DNA of 64,000 nt, taken from the NCBI GenBank assembly GCA_965217825.1, contig OZ244571.1, positions 4,526,001 through 4,590,000 on the forward strand, in the 5' to 3' direction. Source of the DNA: VXNE01 sp965217825. GTDB lineage: Bacteria > Pseudomonadota > Gammaproteobacteria > Pseudomonadales > Azotimanducaceae. Shown here one piece after another: positions 42,701-48,600 of this stretch. A program made the translations under genes and the position numbers. Each line of letters opens with the position of its first letter. The stretch's first letter is position 1. Below the pieces are notes generated by a model. It was not told the DNA's origin, did not search any database, and saw only the letters and a list, made by a program, of their open reading frames with translations.

Positions 42701-43594
42701 GCGTGGGTGTCGGACGGGGACCTGAGAGGAATTCGGACGCTGGACCTGTCGGACGCCGGGCTGGTCGCATTGCAACCCGCCGACTTTTCCGGACTCGACA
42801 ACCTGCGGGCGCTCGACATGTCCCGCAACTCCCTGGCTTCCCTGCCGGACGGCGTGTTCGCGGGTCTGGGCGAGTTGTCCGAGGCGCGGTCGCAGGACAA
42901 TCCCGGTTCGCCGTTCGTCCTGCGGGTCGAGCTGGCGCGAACGGACGGGCCCGCGTCGGCGCCGAGTCCGGCGCGCCTCGCGACGCGGGTCCGGCAAGGC
43001 GCGCCGTTCCCGATGCGCGCCGGCCTGAGAGCGGTCGGCGGCGCCCTGTCGTCGGACGCGTCGGTCGTCGCGACCGGCATGACGGAGAGCGCCCCGATCC
43101 TGGTGGTGCGCGAAGCGGCGGCGGGCGCGACTCGAGTGGAGTTGGCCTCGACGCCATTGGTGCCGGACACCCGCTGCGGGAGGTTCGGCCGCTACTTGTG
43201 CTATCGCGGCTTCGCGACGGCGATCGGCGCCCCGCTGGTCCTGTTCAAGGACCCGCCCGCAGTCCGCGGATCCGTGCCGGCGACCGACCTCGCCGCCGAG
43301 AACGACTCGATCCGCATATCGCTGTCGGAGCTGTTCGTCGCGGTGGACGGCCGTCCGCTGCGCTACGCGGCGCGCTCCAGCGATCCCGGACTCGCCGGGG
43401 CGGAAGTGCGCGGGGGAGTGCTGATCGTGGTCTCGGGCGAAGACGGACGCGAAGGCACGGCGACGATCACCGTGACCGCCACCGACGCCGACGGGCTGTC
43501 GGCCGAGCTGACGTTCGAGGTGACGCTGGAGTCGATGCCGCGCGGGTTCATGTCGGGCTGGCGCCGGGCGCTCATCGAGGGAATCATCGAATAG
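24791..43594 (+). CDS. Giant secreted Spondin_N / cadherin-FN3 / arylsulfotransferase-like / Calx-beta protein
   Basis: 6,267 residues from TTG 24791. The signal peptide ends VSPAFA/QPAAP. Domains by base: FN3 (24910-25210, 25890-26180, 27740-28040, 28710-29010), SWM- and Calx-like (25210-25880, 26180-26490, 27020-27680), a choice-of-anchor-like beta domain (26500-27010), complete Spondin_N (28110-28700), cadherin/FN3 alternation with Calx-beta inserts (29020-35260), cadherin and Ig-like (35275-35880), cadherin-like sandwich (35890-36220), an arylsulfotransferase-like propeller (36250-37390; HDF, HINSV, CGQHSARLIPNG motifs), SwmB-like (37400-38050), about ten Calx-beta (38060-41960), a proline-rich hinge (about 41965-42020), Ig-like and Calx-beta (42030-42640), short LRR (42660-42910) and a last beta domain ending GWRRALIEGIIE. 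The His residues in the three propeller motifs probably correspond to the ASST active-site histidines (inference). A role in surface adhesion plus sulfate transfer on an extracellular substrate is likely; the substrate is unknown. Confidence 0.88.
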   Translation: MPGAARGRLVIRASLRGAGRLAGAFLLAAGAILWVSPAFAQPAAPTGFEVAQAGSIKAKLAWNTPAASAGIVRHEVRFRAGSAEFPDTWTAIPSSRPGQANAAGYLLDGLTAETAYDFELRAVDGGGPGASASVAATTLVPFTASFSPLKTYYYGTSFTMTIVFTAAVDKAVLENGGVQVGGGRLGGVRAQPGQPETWHVTATVTRSGNDVTFLLYAATRCDTQGLFSLCSTLGEPLTENLQGTVPHGPSVTLALSLATISEDSGMTTVTASLNKKWHEDVTVAVSAAPVTPATSADFGLSSTTTLTVAADAKTSTGTVTVTAVDNDAQAANKQVTVSGEVTAPDYVPDPDAVTLTIRDDDVAAPAPTGFAVSVGSTTAELSWDPTPKGVVVTAHEVRYRAGADAFPATWTAIPDSAPGEANATGHTVTGLSPATDYDFELRVVNDNGSSSAATASATTQAAFTARFVTLRDTHDRTPFTVRIGFSAAIASTGVLEQGVRLTGGDNTDVTAVGGGDDLFDYEVTPSGVGDVTITLPVASGCGSNGAICNTFDEPLSAELTGTVTFFGVPPSGKLVGNVTKTLDTGTLPTSPATSFVYAQSFTTGANETGYKLDRIGIHLTQVDPGDAAAVSLLSADADGEPDAELYPLTGPLALQNGAMNYFSAPPGALLTKETTYYLQVTGAGRSKFRVRIVGGTDETEEDADSAADWFVGDDLRERTSTTDWITTPKVMKIRVDGHVLGTFPTVFLGLAPPAVAESGAATVTAAALPASDTAFAVTVTASPVSPATASDFSLSANATLDFDANETASTGTVTLTAADDTAETADREVTVSGSVSAAGIAGPDDVTLTILDDDAELFTAEFSEIPETHDGQTAFTVKIRFSADIASAETLADGVELTGGTAGSITRVGSGADHWNYPVTPAGDDDVYITLPVPSGCAGTGDICSADDVRLATALVGRVAGPVSQDPPDGGDPPDDGTPTAPAAPTGFGVDSLDGAVRLLWRAPLSDGGSEITHHQYRQRIDNPKDIGDQWLGWSNWKTIPDSTPGGQNGESFTVTELENGRLYQFELWAVNANGSTRSQPPRVGGFPDAGELPTDLSLTPSPPDPAATVFSRAEYTVKFTGAWTLAVTPDGLPSDAHFSRLVGGVHNGAVVFVQDGRPASDAIESLAEVGGTELLKAEISAAGDDSLSVLEGTATLIDRAASESFTEVALTTDHPRVTLVTMVAPTPDWFVGVSGLSMLDSLGGWRASRTVYLHPFDAGTEDGAGFSLNNDATDPPVYIASLVGVGKFSAEPIATLTFTRTSVASAPAAPADLAATPGDASVALAWTTGADGGSAIRMHQYRYRTGAAYPAAWTDIPDSAAGGANVSGFTVGGLTNGASHSFQVRARNDIGAGPAATSGAATPMPTVVVNAAPAFDSAATFNPNENQTAAGTVVASDGDTGDNITGYALTGGADGSAFSIGATSGVLTFNAAPNYEAPSDTNADGSYLVTVQATSGKDSRVKTATQALTVTVTDVGGEAPSAPSAPSVSAASVTSLNVNWSAPANAGPAITDYDVQYRAGTSGGWTDRGHSGTATTATITGLAEGTSHQVQVRATNDEGTGSWSDSGTGTTDANAAGVTVSATALTVTEQDTAGDSYTVVLDTEPTHEVTVTVGGHSGTDVSLSSSTLTFTTSNWDRAQTVTVTARNDDDTANDAVALTHAATSTDGNYSGIAIAGVAVTVTDNDTTTPAVTLALSAGSIGENGGVSTVTATVSPASAAAFTVTAAAAAVSPAVAADFRLSANQVLSFAENATTSTGSVTITGVDNDVDAADKTVTVSGTVSATGVTAPANLTLTLEDDDAAPTVTVADAAATEGDKVEFVVTLSAVSGRDVTVDYATSVATGDDATSGTDFTAASGMLEIEAGNRTGTIEVQTTEDDASESAETFTLTIANPDNATLGAKVAATGTINDDDANAAPSFSSSAAFDAAENQTAAGTVVAADSDTGDDITGYAITGGADQALFEIGATSGALTFKTAPNFEDAEDQGTDNTYVVTVQATSGTDSRVKTATQAITVTVTNVSGEAPGKPDAPNVSAASVTSLTVSWSAPANAGPAITDYDYRHRTTSPQGTWTEVTGTTITTLSATIGSLEENTSYDVQVRATNDEGTGDWSDSGSGTTDANAAPSFSSSAAFDAAENQTAAGTVVAADSDTGDDITGYAITGGADQALFEIGATSGALTFKTAPNFEDAEDQGTDNTYVVTVQATSGTDSRVKTATQAITVTVTNVSGEAPGKPAAPTVSAASVTSLTVNWSAPANAGPAITDYDVQYREGTTGNWTDGGHTGAAVTATLSGLSENTSHQVQVRATNDEGTGDWSDSGSGTTDANAAPAFSSSAAFDAAENQTAAGTVLAADSDSDDDITGYDITGGADQALFEIGATSGALTFKTAPNFEDAEDQGTDNTYVVTVQATSGTDSRVKTATQAITVTVTDVSGEAPGKPDAPTVAPASVTSLTVTWTAPANAGPAITDYDVRYRAGTTGDWSDGGHTGAATTATLSGLSENTSYQVQVQATNDEGTGSWSDSGTGTTDANAAPAFSSSATFDAAENQTAAGTVLAADSDSGDDVTGYALTGGADQSFFSIGVTSGALTFDDAPNFEDAEDQGTDNTYVVEVQATSGTGERVKTATQTITVTVTDVSGEAPGKPDAPDVAAASVSSLTVNWSAPANAGPAITDYDVQYREGTSGSWSDGGHAGAATTATLSGLSENTSYQVQVQATNDEGTGSWSDSGTGTTDANAAPTFSSSATFDAAENQTAAGTVLATDGDTDDDVTGYAITGGADEAFFSIGTTSGALTFDTAPNFEDAEDQGTDNTYVVTVQATSGTDSRVKTATQTITVTVTDVSGEAPGKPDAPDVSAASVSSLTVSWSAPANAGPAIDDYDVQYREGTTGNWTDGGHTGAAVTATLSGLSENTSHQVQVRATNDEGTGDWSDSGSGTTDANAAPAFSSSAAFDAAENQTAAGTVLATDGDTGDDITGYAITGGADEAFFSIGTTSGALTFDAAPNFEDAKDFDTDNDYVVTVAATSGTGTREKTATQTITVTVTDVNTEAPGKPAAPTVSSASVTSLTVNWSAPANAGPAITDYDVQYREGTTGDWSDGGHTGAATTATLSSLSENTSYQVQVRATNAEATGVWSDSGTGSTEANAAPAFSSSAAFDAAENGTDVAMVRAEDSDSEDKIERYDITGGADQAFFLVIASSGHLEFRDAPNFEDAQDQGTNNTYMVEVQATSGTGTREKTATQSITVTVTDVAGEKPAAPSAPSVSSASATSLSVTWAAPDNAGPAITDYDYRHRTTSPVGNWTEVTDTTSTALSATIGSLAETTSYDLQVRATNAEGTGDWSASGTGSTDANAAPAFDSAATFTPAENQTTVGTVVASDGDTEDDIEDYAITGGADQGKFSIHATSGALTFKAAPNYEDPDDADADGSYLVTVQATSGTGTREKTATADIRVTLQNVIELFTQLTGPSSTDYAENGAVRVATYIASSEADRDGIAWNLGGDEAEHFSIDNPAGVLRFHIDPVDPSPFLQPPDFEAPVDDDDDGVYELIVLARAGSALTLKTVIVTVTDENEAGAISLDTARPKMGDPLTATLTDPDGVTAGTVTWQWERSAGRNTWVVIDGAEAASYTPAAADTGAYLRVTATYTDSHPADQTARAVSAEVVAAELLSSLAVTTNASTANPDTWAMRPDFSADILHYAVGCTATDPGDTMTLTFAAANAGTRVAVNGEQADDRKATVEVPVEGDSEVRITLATGSTGVHTTYVVHCMDSRNPAIERTIKEPGASTELISISAQDEPTRDTVRATYLAIIDANGVPRWQQRLPESRTVHFKVHPDGKYPYSYGEAPEIVILDENLVVVERVTTTDDLQHTGTHDFVIRENGNYVFEAYEPATRDFSAYTDEDDNPYGTSEDTSDSVIEEVTPDGERVFFWNSWDHMYLNDCLQHRFPIDYAHINSVQVVDEADIIASFRGCSQVWRIDRETQAGEWLLGRSNRSDAEWERKGIRMLKIVGDPHGEFCGQHSARLIPNGHLLLFDNGNQCLEDPETGETQRPNSVFSRVVEYALDPDNGEAAFVRQHCSGNTCDRVSRSQGHIHRMDSGHWLISWGRGESSRVSDASVTEVDPLTNEELLAFKITHPDYYAGPDEAGTTRAYPVEFVALADTPGPLRAEIAESSATSVSHLGPTDAPKVVVAFNQPVVDPDPAATTWPWVSVQGATVTSISAHTVPGDPANAYLFTLTPAGVGPITFALVAGQSCASGGICTAAGTVLSAVPATAHTIAWVDTVAPALAAANGAAVNGATLTLTFDEALASANTAASAFAVTGGTTRTISGVSVNGTAVQLTIDPPILYGESGIEVDYTTPSREALADAAGNKVASFEDRAVSNETPATTLSTGVSLSLDTASVSEGGSAKSVALTAMLNRSARPAATAVTVEVGTTGDTATEGTDYAAVDDLTLTIPAYSTSGTARFTLTPTNDRIDEPDESLTVRGSTTVSGLIVTPSGGLSIGLSDNDPAPSLGLSTDKPSFAEDGGTTTVTVSTGSGSTFATAQTVRLSLAGTATETTDYTISGKTLTLPAGAGTTASMVTATLTGVDDDLDDDGETVVVSGTHNGVAFGDRRTVTVEDDDDPEVTVSFAQAGYRAAEGGHVDVAVTLSAVPERQVSIPVEAEGADGADSADFSISPSSLSFGANETTRTVRVSAANDSVVDPGESVALSLGTPLPERISEGGIAETTVAIRDTDFTFAPAFAAGAGTTESDADTYTVSEASSALRLSLRLETPRGARVVDIANPVVVSLATRENAGSRETDEDYATRRRSGTFGDYREFDRDLSFAPGDFSDDAACGCARARKAVSVDLFDDRVHERVEVFGLRLSRKSGRLSVSSQDVTAKIAEDDAEPALTLGADPGTIAEAGGTSTVTVSTGAGSTFAAAQTIRLDLSGTATRGSDYTIDSTALTLPAGAGEDPSTVSTTVRALDDPFDDNAETVALSATRDGVEFASRAVAIADDDIGSTRVDLEVNPAQVREDAGAATVRVTATLDGAAREEDTDVAVTVGASGDSAVEGTDYATVPDLTLTIDAGETTAETTFRLAPANDSAVEGARTITVDGSAPGLAVRSADLTLNDDDVESTTVTLTLDPLEVGENAGSRAVRVTGTLDGGSRPTATVVAVTVGSGGDSATEGEDYAEIPELELTIPANRTDGTVTFALRPTNDRTAEGTETISVRGDVAGLTVTPAELAIADDDTASTRLDLSLNPSTVSEAAAPTEVAVTASLDAGARTTDTAVTVTVGAFTDTATQDLDYANVSTLRITVPANETTGRTTFELDPEDDAIAEGAETISVTGRASGLTVAPAALTLSDNDRASRVVTLSADPESVSEDTPEDVTVTASLNAGARAEDTQVRLTVGAAGDTAVPGTDYERVSERTLTIPAGETVGTATFLLEPLDNDSADGARTLSVTGSTTVAELRIEPASGAKIALADDDSPAVLVTPDRLTVVEAESGTYMVELQTRPTADVTVTITGVSGDLSLDKTSLVFTGADWSDPQDVEVTAADDDDSARDPDVTLTHRASGAPEYRGLRTELVVTIRENDPSLVFSATSVTVPEGETATYTVALATEPTAEVTVRIAGASGDLSLDKTRLAFTPGDWDDAQTITVEAAEDDDTSTDAAVTLTHEASGGGYDGVVGTVRATIREDDGDPRPPPPPPPGPGPGPSPPPSNRPPVATEEMTARILEVGDTLELDASEHFRDPDRRRMTFEAESADSAVATVEVDGGAVTVRAADHGVTAVTVTAVDDRRARAAQSFEVTVGRLVSFASEEVAAAEGDTATLTVAISRPRDAATALEYVVGPDDDPATADADADDHDGMAGTVVIAAGATEATIAIAVRDDDDIEPPREIFAVTLRRSAEQARDFGLGVAAVRVRIDEGVCDRTPQVRDALRRSLPCAWVSDGDLRGIRTLDLSDAGLVALQPADFSGLDNLRALDMSRNSLASLPDGVFAGLGELSEARSQDNPGSPFVLRVELARTDGPASAPSPARLATRVRQGAPFPMRAGLRAVGGALSSDASVVATGMTESAPILVVREAAAGATRVELASTPLVPDTRCGRFGRYLCYRGFATAIGAPLVLFKDPPAVRGSVPATDLAAENDSIRISLSELFVAVDGRPLRYAARSSDPGLAGAEVRGGVLIVVSGEDGREGTATITVTATDADGLSAELTFEVTLESMPRGFMSGWRRALIEGIIE
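30649..35260 (+). repeat. Cadherin-FN3 pair array
   Basis: Eight cadherin-like domains start near 30655, 31275, 31885, 32500, 33100, 33720, 34330 and 34945, seven of them followed by an FN3 domain, with a period of about 615 bp (205 residues). Marker motifs are AFDAAENQTAAGTV, DDITGYAITGGADQ and APANAGPAITDYD. Blocks 30649-30995 and 31267-31613 (347 bp) differ at only one base by eye, so at least one pair was duplicated or converted recently. Confidence 0.9.
35275..43594 (+). repeat. Large duplicated module block, copy 1
   Basis: This is paralogous to about 51510-59837 with the same domain order: cadherin, Ig-like, cadherin-like, arylsulfotransferase-like, SwmB, Calx-beta series, proline hinge, LRR and tail. 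Similarity is moderate at the left edge, rises from about 35715, and peaks at 37461-38244, where 784 bp differ at three positions (37849, 37913, 37979) by eye. The constant offset there is 16,249 bp. Confidence 0.9.
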
Positions 43595-43651
43595 CGAGCC
43601 CGCAACGGCCCGGTCCGAGTCGGCCCGCGTCTGGAGGGGTTTCGATTCTTG

Positions 43652-43930
43652 ATGAATTTCAATTGGGATGCCAACAAGGCAAAACAGAATTGGGGGGATC
43701 ACCATGTCTCGTTTCTTGAAGCAGTCACGGTATTCGGCGATCCGTTGAGCCAAACTGCTCGCGACCCCGACCATTCTTTGGCGGAGAGCCGTTATATTAT
43801 TGTTGGGTACTCCGAAAGGGGCCGACTGCTGATGGTGGCTCATACGGATCGCACTAACGAAATCCGCATTATCAGCGCTCGCGAGTTGACGCGAAGGGAA
43901 CGAAGACAGTATGAAGAAGGGACCTCATGA
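43652..43930 (+). CDS. BrnT-family toxin-like protein
   Basis: 92 residues from ATG 43652 (a TTG at 43649 is possible), with GGAGGGG upstream at 43633-43639. The sequence follows the BrnT pattern: an N-terminal FNWDANKAKQNWGDHHVSF segment, AVTVFGDPL, a central DPDHS, then RIISARELTRRERRQYEEG. BrnT proteins are small ribonucleases with an RelE-like fold, normally neutralised by a BrnA antitoxin encoded just downstream. No BrnA-type ribbon-helix-helix gene follows here; instead the next gene starts with an antitoxin-like segment fused to another domain. GC of this cassette is about 55% against about 68% for the flanks, which suggests horizontal acquisition. It may be orphaned or rewired. Confidence 0.82.
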   Translation: MNFNWDANKAKQNWGDHHVSFLEAVTVFGDPLSQTARDPDHSLAESRYIIVGYSERGRLLMVAHTDRTNEIRIISARELTRRERRQYEEGTS

Positions 43931-43934
43931 CGCG

Positions 43935-44801
43935 ATGAACGACGATCTTCGTCCAGAGTACGACTTGTCCCAGCTTCTGGCGCATGGCGTTCAGGGCAAG
44001 TACGCGGAACGTTTTCGCGCTGAGTCCATCGTCATGCCCAGTTCGGAGGGAGTGTCTCCAGGGCCGCCCGTTCGCATCATGGAATTCATCGATGCCGTCG
44101 AAACGTACTACGAGAGGAGCGGCATTCTCTCAACATCCTTCACATGCGAGTTCAAGAGCGCCTGCCAACGGAACGGCGCAGTCAGCGGTCCGAAGTCGGC
44201 ATTCGTGGGCAGTCGATACGGATCCGTGGGATTGCCGCGTTTGTTGTTCGTTTCGCTGGATGCAGGCTGGGCGGAGATGAACAATGCGAAGAGGACACCA
44301 TCGGGCGTTCGGGAGGACTTGGAGGGAAAGCGTGTCGAGCAATTGCCCAGGCACGCGCATTGGTACCGCACACACGAGCTGGCTTGGGCAATTCTGCGGG
44401 AGTTTGACGACCGTTTGCGGCTGGACGATATCACGCCGTACTTCGCGCACACCAACGCGGCCAAGTGCTGCACCAACAGCGGTAACACCGCAAGCCAAGT
44501 GGCGTATCTCAACTGCCATCGATACCTCGCAGGTGAAATCACTGCGCTGGATCCGGACATCGTGATCACGCAGGGCAAGGAAGCCAAATTTGGCGCCGAT
44601 GCTCTGGTCGATAAGATCACGAAGTGTATCGACAAATCCGCCGCCGAGGTCTTGCTATGCGAACGCCGACGTTTCTTGCTACACACCTACCATCCCCGTT
44701 ACGCCAGGGGATTCTACGGGCAACGCAAAGACAGTGACGGGTGGAAGACCTACGCGGCGAAAATCCGCAAGTTCGTTGAGGCGCTCCCGAAAGCGAGGTA
44801 G
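43935..44801 (+). CDS. Antitoxin-like N-terminus fused to a uracil-DNA-glycosylase-family domain
   Basis: 288 residues from ATG 43935; an in-frame ATG at 43911 overlaps the toxin gene by 20 bases. Residues 1-33 (RPEYDLSQLL, GKYAERFRAE) look like the start of small antitoxin-like proteins. The remainder resembles four-cysteine Fe-S uracil-DNA glycosylases (family 4/5 type): cysteines at TC and SAC near the domain start, LLFVSLDAGW at the motif-1 position, HTNAAKCC matching the TNxVKC motif, LNCHRYL, then DPDIVITQGKEA and a YHPRYARG motif near the usual His motif. Fe-S binding and base excision are inferred. It is probably co-transcribed with the toxin (4-base gap). The fusion is in frame, and no other frame continues the antitoxin, so a simple frameshift is unlikely. 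Lower GC than the flanks. Confidence 0.7.
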   Translation: MNDDLRPEYDLSQLLAHGVQGKYAERFRAESIVMPSSEGVSPGPPVRIMEFIDAVETYYERSGILSTSFTCEFKSACQRNGAVSGPKSAFVGSRYGSVGLPRLLFVSLDAGWAEMNNAKRTPSGVREDLEGKRVEQLPRHAHWYRTHELAWAILREFDDRLRLDDITPYFAHTNAAKCCTNSGNTASQVAYLNCHRYLAGEITALDPDIVITQGKEAKFGADALVDKITKCIDKSAAEVLLCERRRFLLHTYHPRYARGFYGQRKDSDGWKTYAAKIRKFVEALPKAR

Positions 44802-44833
44802 GGCGGCGTTCTTGCAGGTCCCGGGGGTGTACG

Positions 44834-44950
44834 TCAGAAGGAACTCGCCACCGCCGGTCTGAACCGGTCCATATCCACCAGGAACGAGTCGTGGCCCTGG
44901 ATCGAAGGCAGCACGCGGAAGTCTACGTCTGACACCGTCGCCTTCCGAGG
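44834..44950 (-). pseudogene. C-terminal stump of a MetX-like acyltransferase gene
   Basis: The minus-strand frame ending at TGA 44836-44834 encodes VLPSIQGHDSFLVDMDRF and then RPAVASSF. This strongly resembles the last 30 residues of alpha/beta-hydrolase-fold homoserine or serine O-acyltransferases (MetX family), including the GHD segment that carries the catalytic His. Upstream of about 44935 the similarity stops and no start or nucleophile region is present. It looks like the remnant of a chromosomal gene cut when the neighbouring cassette or giant genes arrived. Only a short match supports this. Confidence 0.55.
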
Positions 44951-45617
44951 GAAAATCAAAGACAAGCACGCGCACGCGGGCAAAATCCTGCGCGATCATC
45001 GCGGCCCTTGGTGAGATGTGCGGGTTAGGCGCGGGCGTTCAGGACCAAGGCCCCGGACCGACCCGGATTCGCGATACCGCGCCGATGTGGCCGGGGGTCC
45101 CACGCCGCGAGTCGCTTGATAGCGATGTCCGCACTCGTCCTCCGCCGGCTGTTGCTTGCCGGCGCCCCCCCGCGGGCACCGTTTGCCCGCAACTCCCCCG
45201 TTTCCCGGCGATCCGCCCGAGGACTCCGTTCGCGATCTTCGTCGAGTTCACCGTGCGCGCCGACGGCCCCGCGATTGGACATGGAAGGCTTGCAAAGGCC
45301 GGACGTTGACGAAATAAATTTAGTTCTTAGAGCAATTATTTCCAATATTCTAATTAGTTAGATATATAAGATAATATCCGCCGCGGGCCGCGGACTATTG
45401 GTATCGGAGGCGTCCGCCCAATGGCGGGATATGGAATGGTCGCAAGTCGGCGGATTGCGCAAGACCTGGAAGGCGATCAAGTGACCACGGCGGGGCCCGG
45501 TACATCCGCGCGGGTCGACGTCCTGACCGCTTGCGCGGCCAAGTGGACGTAGGAACCAGCGAAGCCGCCCCGAACAATCCGAATGGCCCCGCCCGTCGGC
45601 CTGGCCGGTGTGACGCC
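44951..45617. other. Intergenic region with AT-rich island
   Basis: About 350 bases without a convincing gene on either strand, then an AT-rich island at 45306-45380, then about 235 bases of leader. A TTGACG (45306-45311) and a GATAAT (45370-45375) are present but far apart, so no promoter is assigned. The island resembles those upstream of the other giant genes; a short TTTAGTTC string recurs here and at 6345. Confidence 0.5.
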
Positions 45618-48600
45618 ATGCGCCGCAAGCATCGCCGGGGCTACCAGGGACGCTTCACCCGTCTTGCAAGCCGGTACAGATCGCTCTTCACCCTCGTCTG
45701 GACATTTCTCGCCTTTCTCTCCGTCCCGGGCTTCAACGGCTCCGCGCACGCGCAATCGGCCACCTACCGGGTGACATTCGAAGGCAAATTCACGATCGCT
45801 CCCAGCCCGGACTGGTTCGTGGGCGTCTCCGGGCTGTCTTTGCTCGATGCGCAGGGAGACTGGCTGGCGTCGCATTCGGCAGACCTGTTTCCGTACGACG
45901 CCGGCACCGAGGAGGGCACGGAGTTCTCGCTGTCGAACGCCGACACCTCGCCCCGGGGCGCGATCACCAGCATCAAGGGGACGGGCAAGTTCTCCAACGA
46001 GCCGATCGCGACCCTGACCTTCACTCGCCAGGCGGTAGCGCCGGAGATCACCAGTGCGACGACCTTCCCTGTCCATGAAGCGACGACAGCGGTGGCGACC
46101 TTGACGGCCGAGGACCAAGATACGGCCGAGACTGACCTGACGTGGTCCATACCGACGGCGGGTGGCGCGGACGCGGGCCAGTTCACGCTGAGCGCCGATG
46201 GCGACTTGGCCTTCGCGGCGGCCCCCGACTACGAGAACCCGGTCGATGCCGACGGGGACAACGTCTACGAGGTGACGGTGCAGGTCAGCGACGGCACGAA
46301 CCCCGCCACGGCGGACATCGAGGTGACGGTGGTCAACGTCGATGAGGCCGGGTCCGTGTCGCTGTTCCCGGCGCTGCTCCAGGTCCGAACGGTGGTCCGG
46401 CCGACGCTGAGCGACCCGGACGGCGGCATCAGCGCCGTGGCCTGGCAGTGGGCCAGGTCTTCGGACAAGATGACCTGGGCGGACATCGACAGAGCAGTCC
46501 GGGCCGACTACTTGCCGACGGACAGCGACCAGGGCCAGTACCTGCGGGCAACGGCGAGCTACACCGACGGCGAGGGCACCGACAAGACGGCAGTGGCGGC
46601 GTCCGAAGCCATGGTCGGCAAGCGGGAGCCCGGCCCCGAGCTGTCGGTCAAGACGCTGGTGTCCGGCTTGAAACATCCCTGGGGGATCGCATTTCTACCG
46701 GACGAGACGATGCTGTTTGGCGAGCGAGACGAAAAGCTGATGGTTCGGCTCACTGATGGCACGGTCAGGGACCTGACGGCAGATTTGAGCGACCGCAATC
46801 TCGATCACAACAACGGCTTGATGGGGATCGTCGTCGACCCCGACTTCACCACCAACCGGCGGTTCTACACCTGCATGAGCCATACCGGTTCAGTGGTGCA
46901 GGTCATTGTGTGGGAGTTGGACGCGACCTACACCACGGCCACGCGGGTGGTCGACCCCCTCGTGGATGGCATTCCGTCCGGCCGCGGTCACAACGGCTGC
47001 CGGCTCCGGTTCGGCCCCGACGGTTACCTCTGGATCAGTACGGGCGACACCGAAGTGATCGGGACGACACCACAGGATCTGGACTCCCTCGGCGGCAAGG
47101 TGCTGCGCGTCAATGCCGCGGGCGTGCCGCCGGCGGACAACCCGTTCTCAGACTCGCCGGTCTACTCGTATGGCCATCGCAACCCGCAGGGACTCGCGCT
47201 TCGACCCGGCACCCGCCAGATGTGGGTGGTCGAGCATGGCCCCGACTGGGATGACGAGATCAATTTGCTCGCATCCGGTGCCAACTACGGTTGGGAGCCG
47301 GTACCGACTAACGAGATGGGCGAACCGCAGGCCGGCTACGACGACACCCGCCCCATGACGGACCTGTTGAAGTTCCCCAGCGCGGTCGAGGCAAGGTGGT
47401 CGTCTGGTTATCCGACGATCGCGACCAGCGGCGCGATCTTTCTCGAGGGCGAACGCTGGGGCATCTGGGAAGGCCGTCTGGCCGTGGCCACGCTCAAGAA
47501 CAGGTCTCTGCATCTCTTCGAGTTCAGCGAGGACGGCAATGTCCTGAGTCACGTCATTCCCCCGGAGTTGGACCATACACACGACCGGCTGCGGACCCCC
47601 ATGCTCGGGCCGGATGACGCGTTATACATCTCCACTTCGAATGGACGCCATAGGGATCTGATCCTGCGCCTGACCCCACAACAGGCGCCTGAGTTCGCCT
47701 CCGATACGGCTGCCTTCGACTTCGAGGTGCCTGAGAACACCGACGGCACCACGCCCGTCGCCACGGTCGAAGCGACCGACTACAACCACGACGAACTCAC
47801 CTACACGCTGGGCGGTACCGACGTGAAGTCGTTCTACATCCTGGACGAGAACATCGGCGAGCTGCGAGTCCCGTCGACAACGCAACTCGACTTCGAGACC
47901 AAGCGGACATACGAAGTCACCGTCACCGCCACCGACGATCAGAACACCAGCGACACGGTCACCTTGACCATCGAAGTCACCGACGTGGAGCACGAGGGGA
48001 AGGTGACCCTTTCCTCGACCCAGCCCCGGGTTGACAGCCCGTTCCAGGCCAGCCTGTCTGACCCCGACGGCGGCGTCACCGCCACGACCTGGAAATGGGA
48101 GCGATCGGACGACGGCGTCACCGGCTGGGAGGACATCGACGGGGCTCGGTCGGCGTCGTATACGCCCGTCGCGGACGATGCCGGCAAGTATCTGCGGGCC
48201 ACGGTCACCTACACCAACACCCACGGCCCGGGCAAGACCGCACAGAGCGTGACGTCCAGCGCCGTAGGCGCCGCGCCCAACAGCAATCCGGAGTTTCCTT
48301 CAGCGTCGCTGGTCCGCCGTGTGGCCGAACACACCGCGGCGGGCCAGCCCTTCGACTCACCGGTCGAGGCCGACGACGCCGATAGCGATCCCTTGCAGTA
48401 CGCACTGTCGGGCATGGATGCGGACCTGTTCGACATCGACAGTTCAACGGGACAGTTGCTGACCAAGGCCGCCCTCGACTACGAGGTGGCCAACGAGTAC
48501 GAAGTCGTCGTCTCGGTCAGCGACGGCAAGGATACGAACGACGTACCCGACGACAACGAGCGCGACGACTCCGTCACGGTGCCCATCAAGGTCATCAACG

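Noticed and set aside
43911..44030. Possible frameshift separating an intact antitoxin from the glycosylase-like gene
   Set aside because: Neither alternative frame after about 44030 continues an antitoxin-like sequence, and the fused frame is coherent through to the stop, so a true fusion is favoured.
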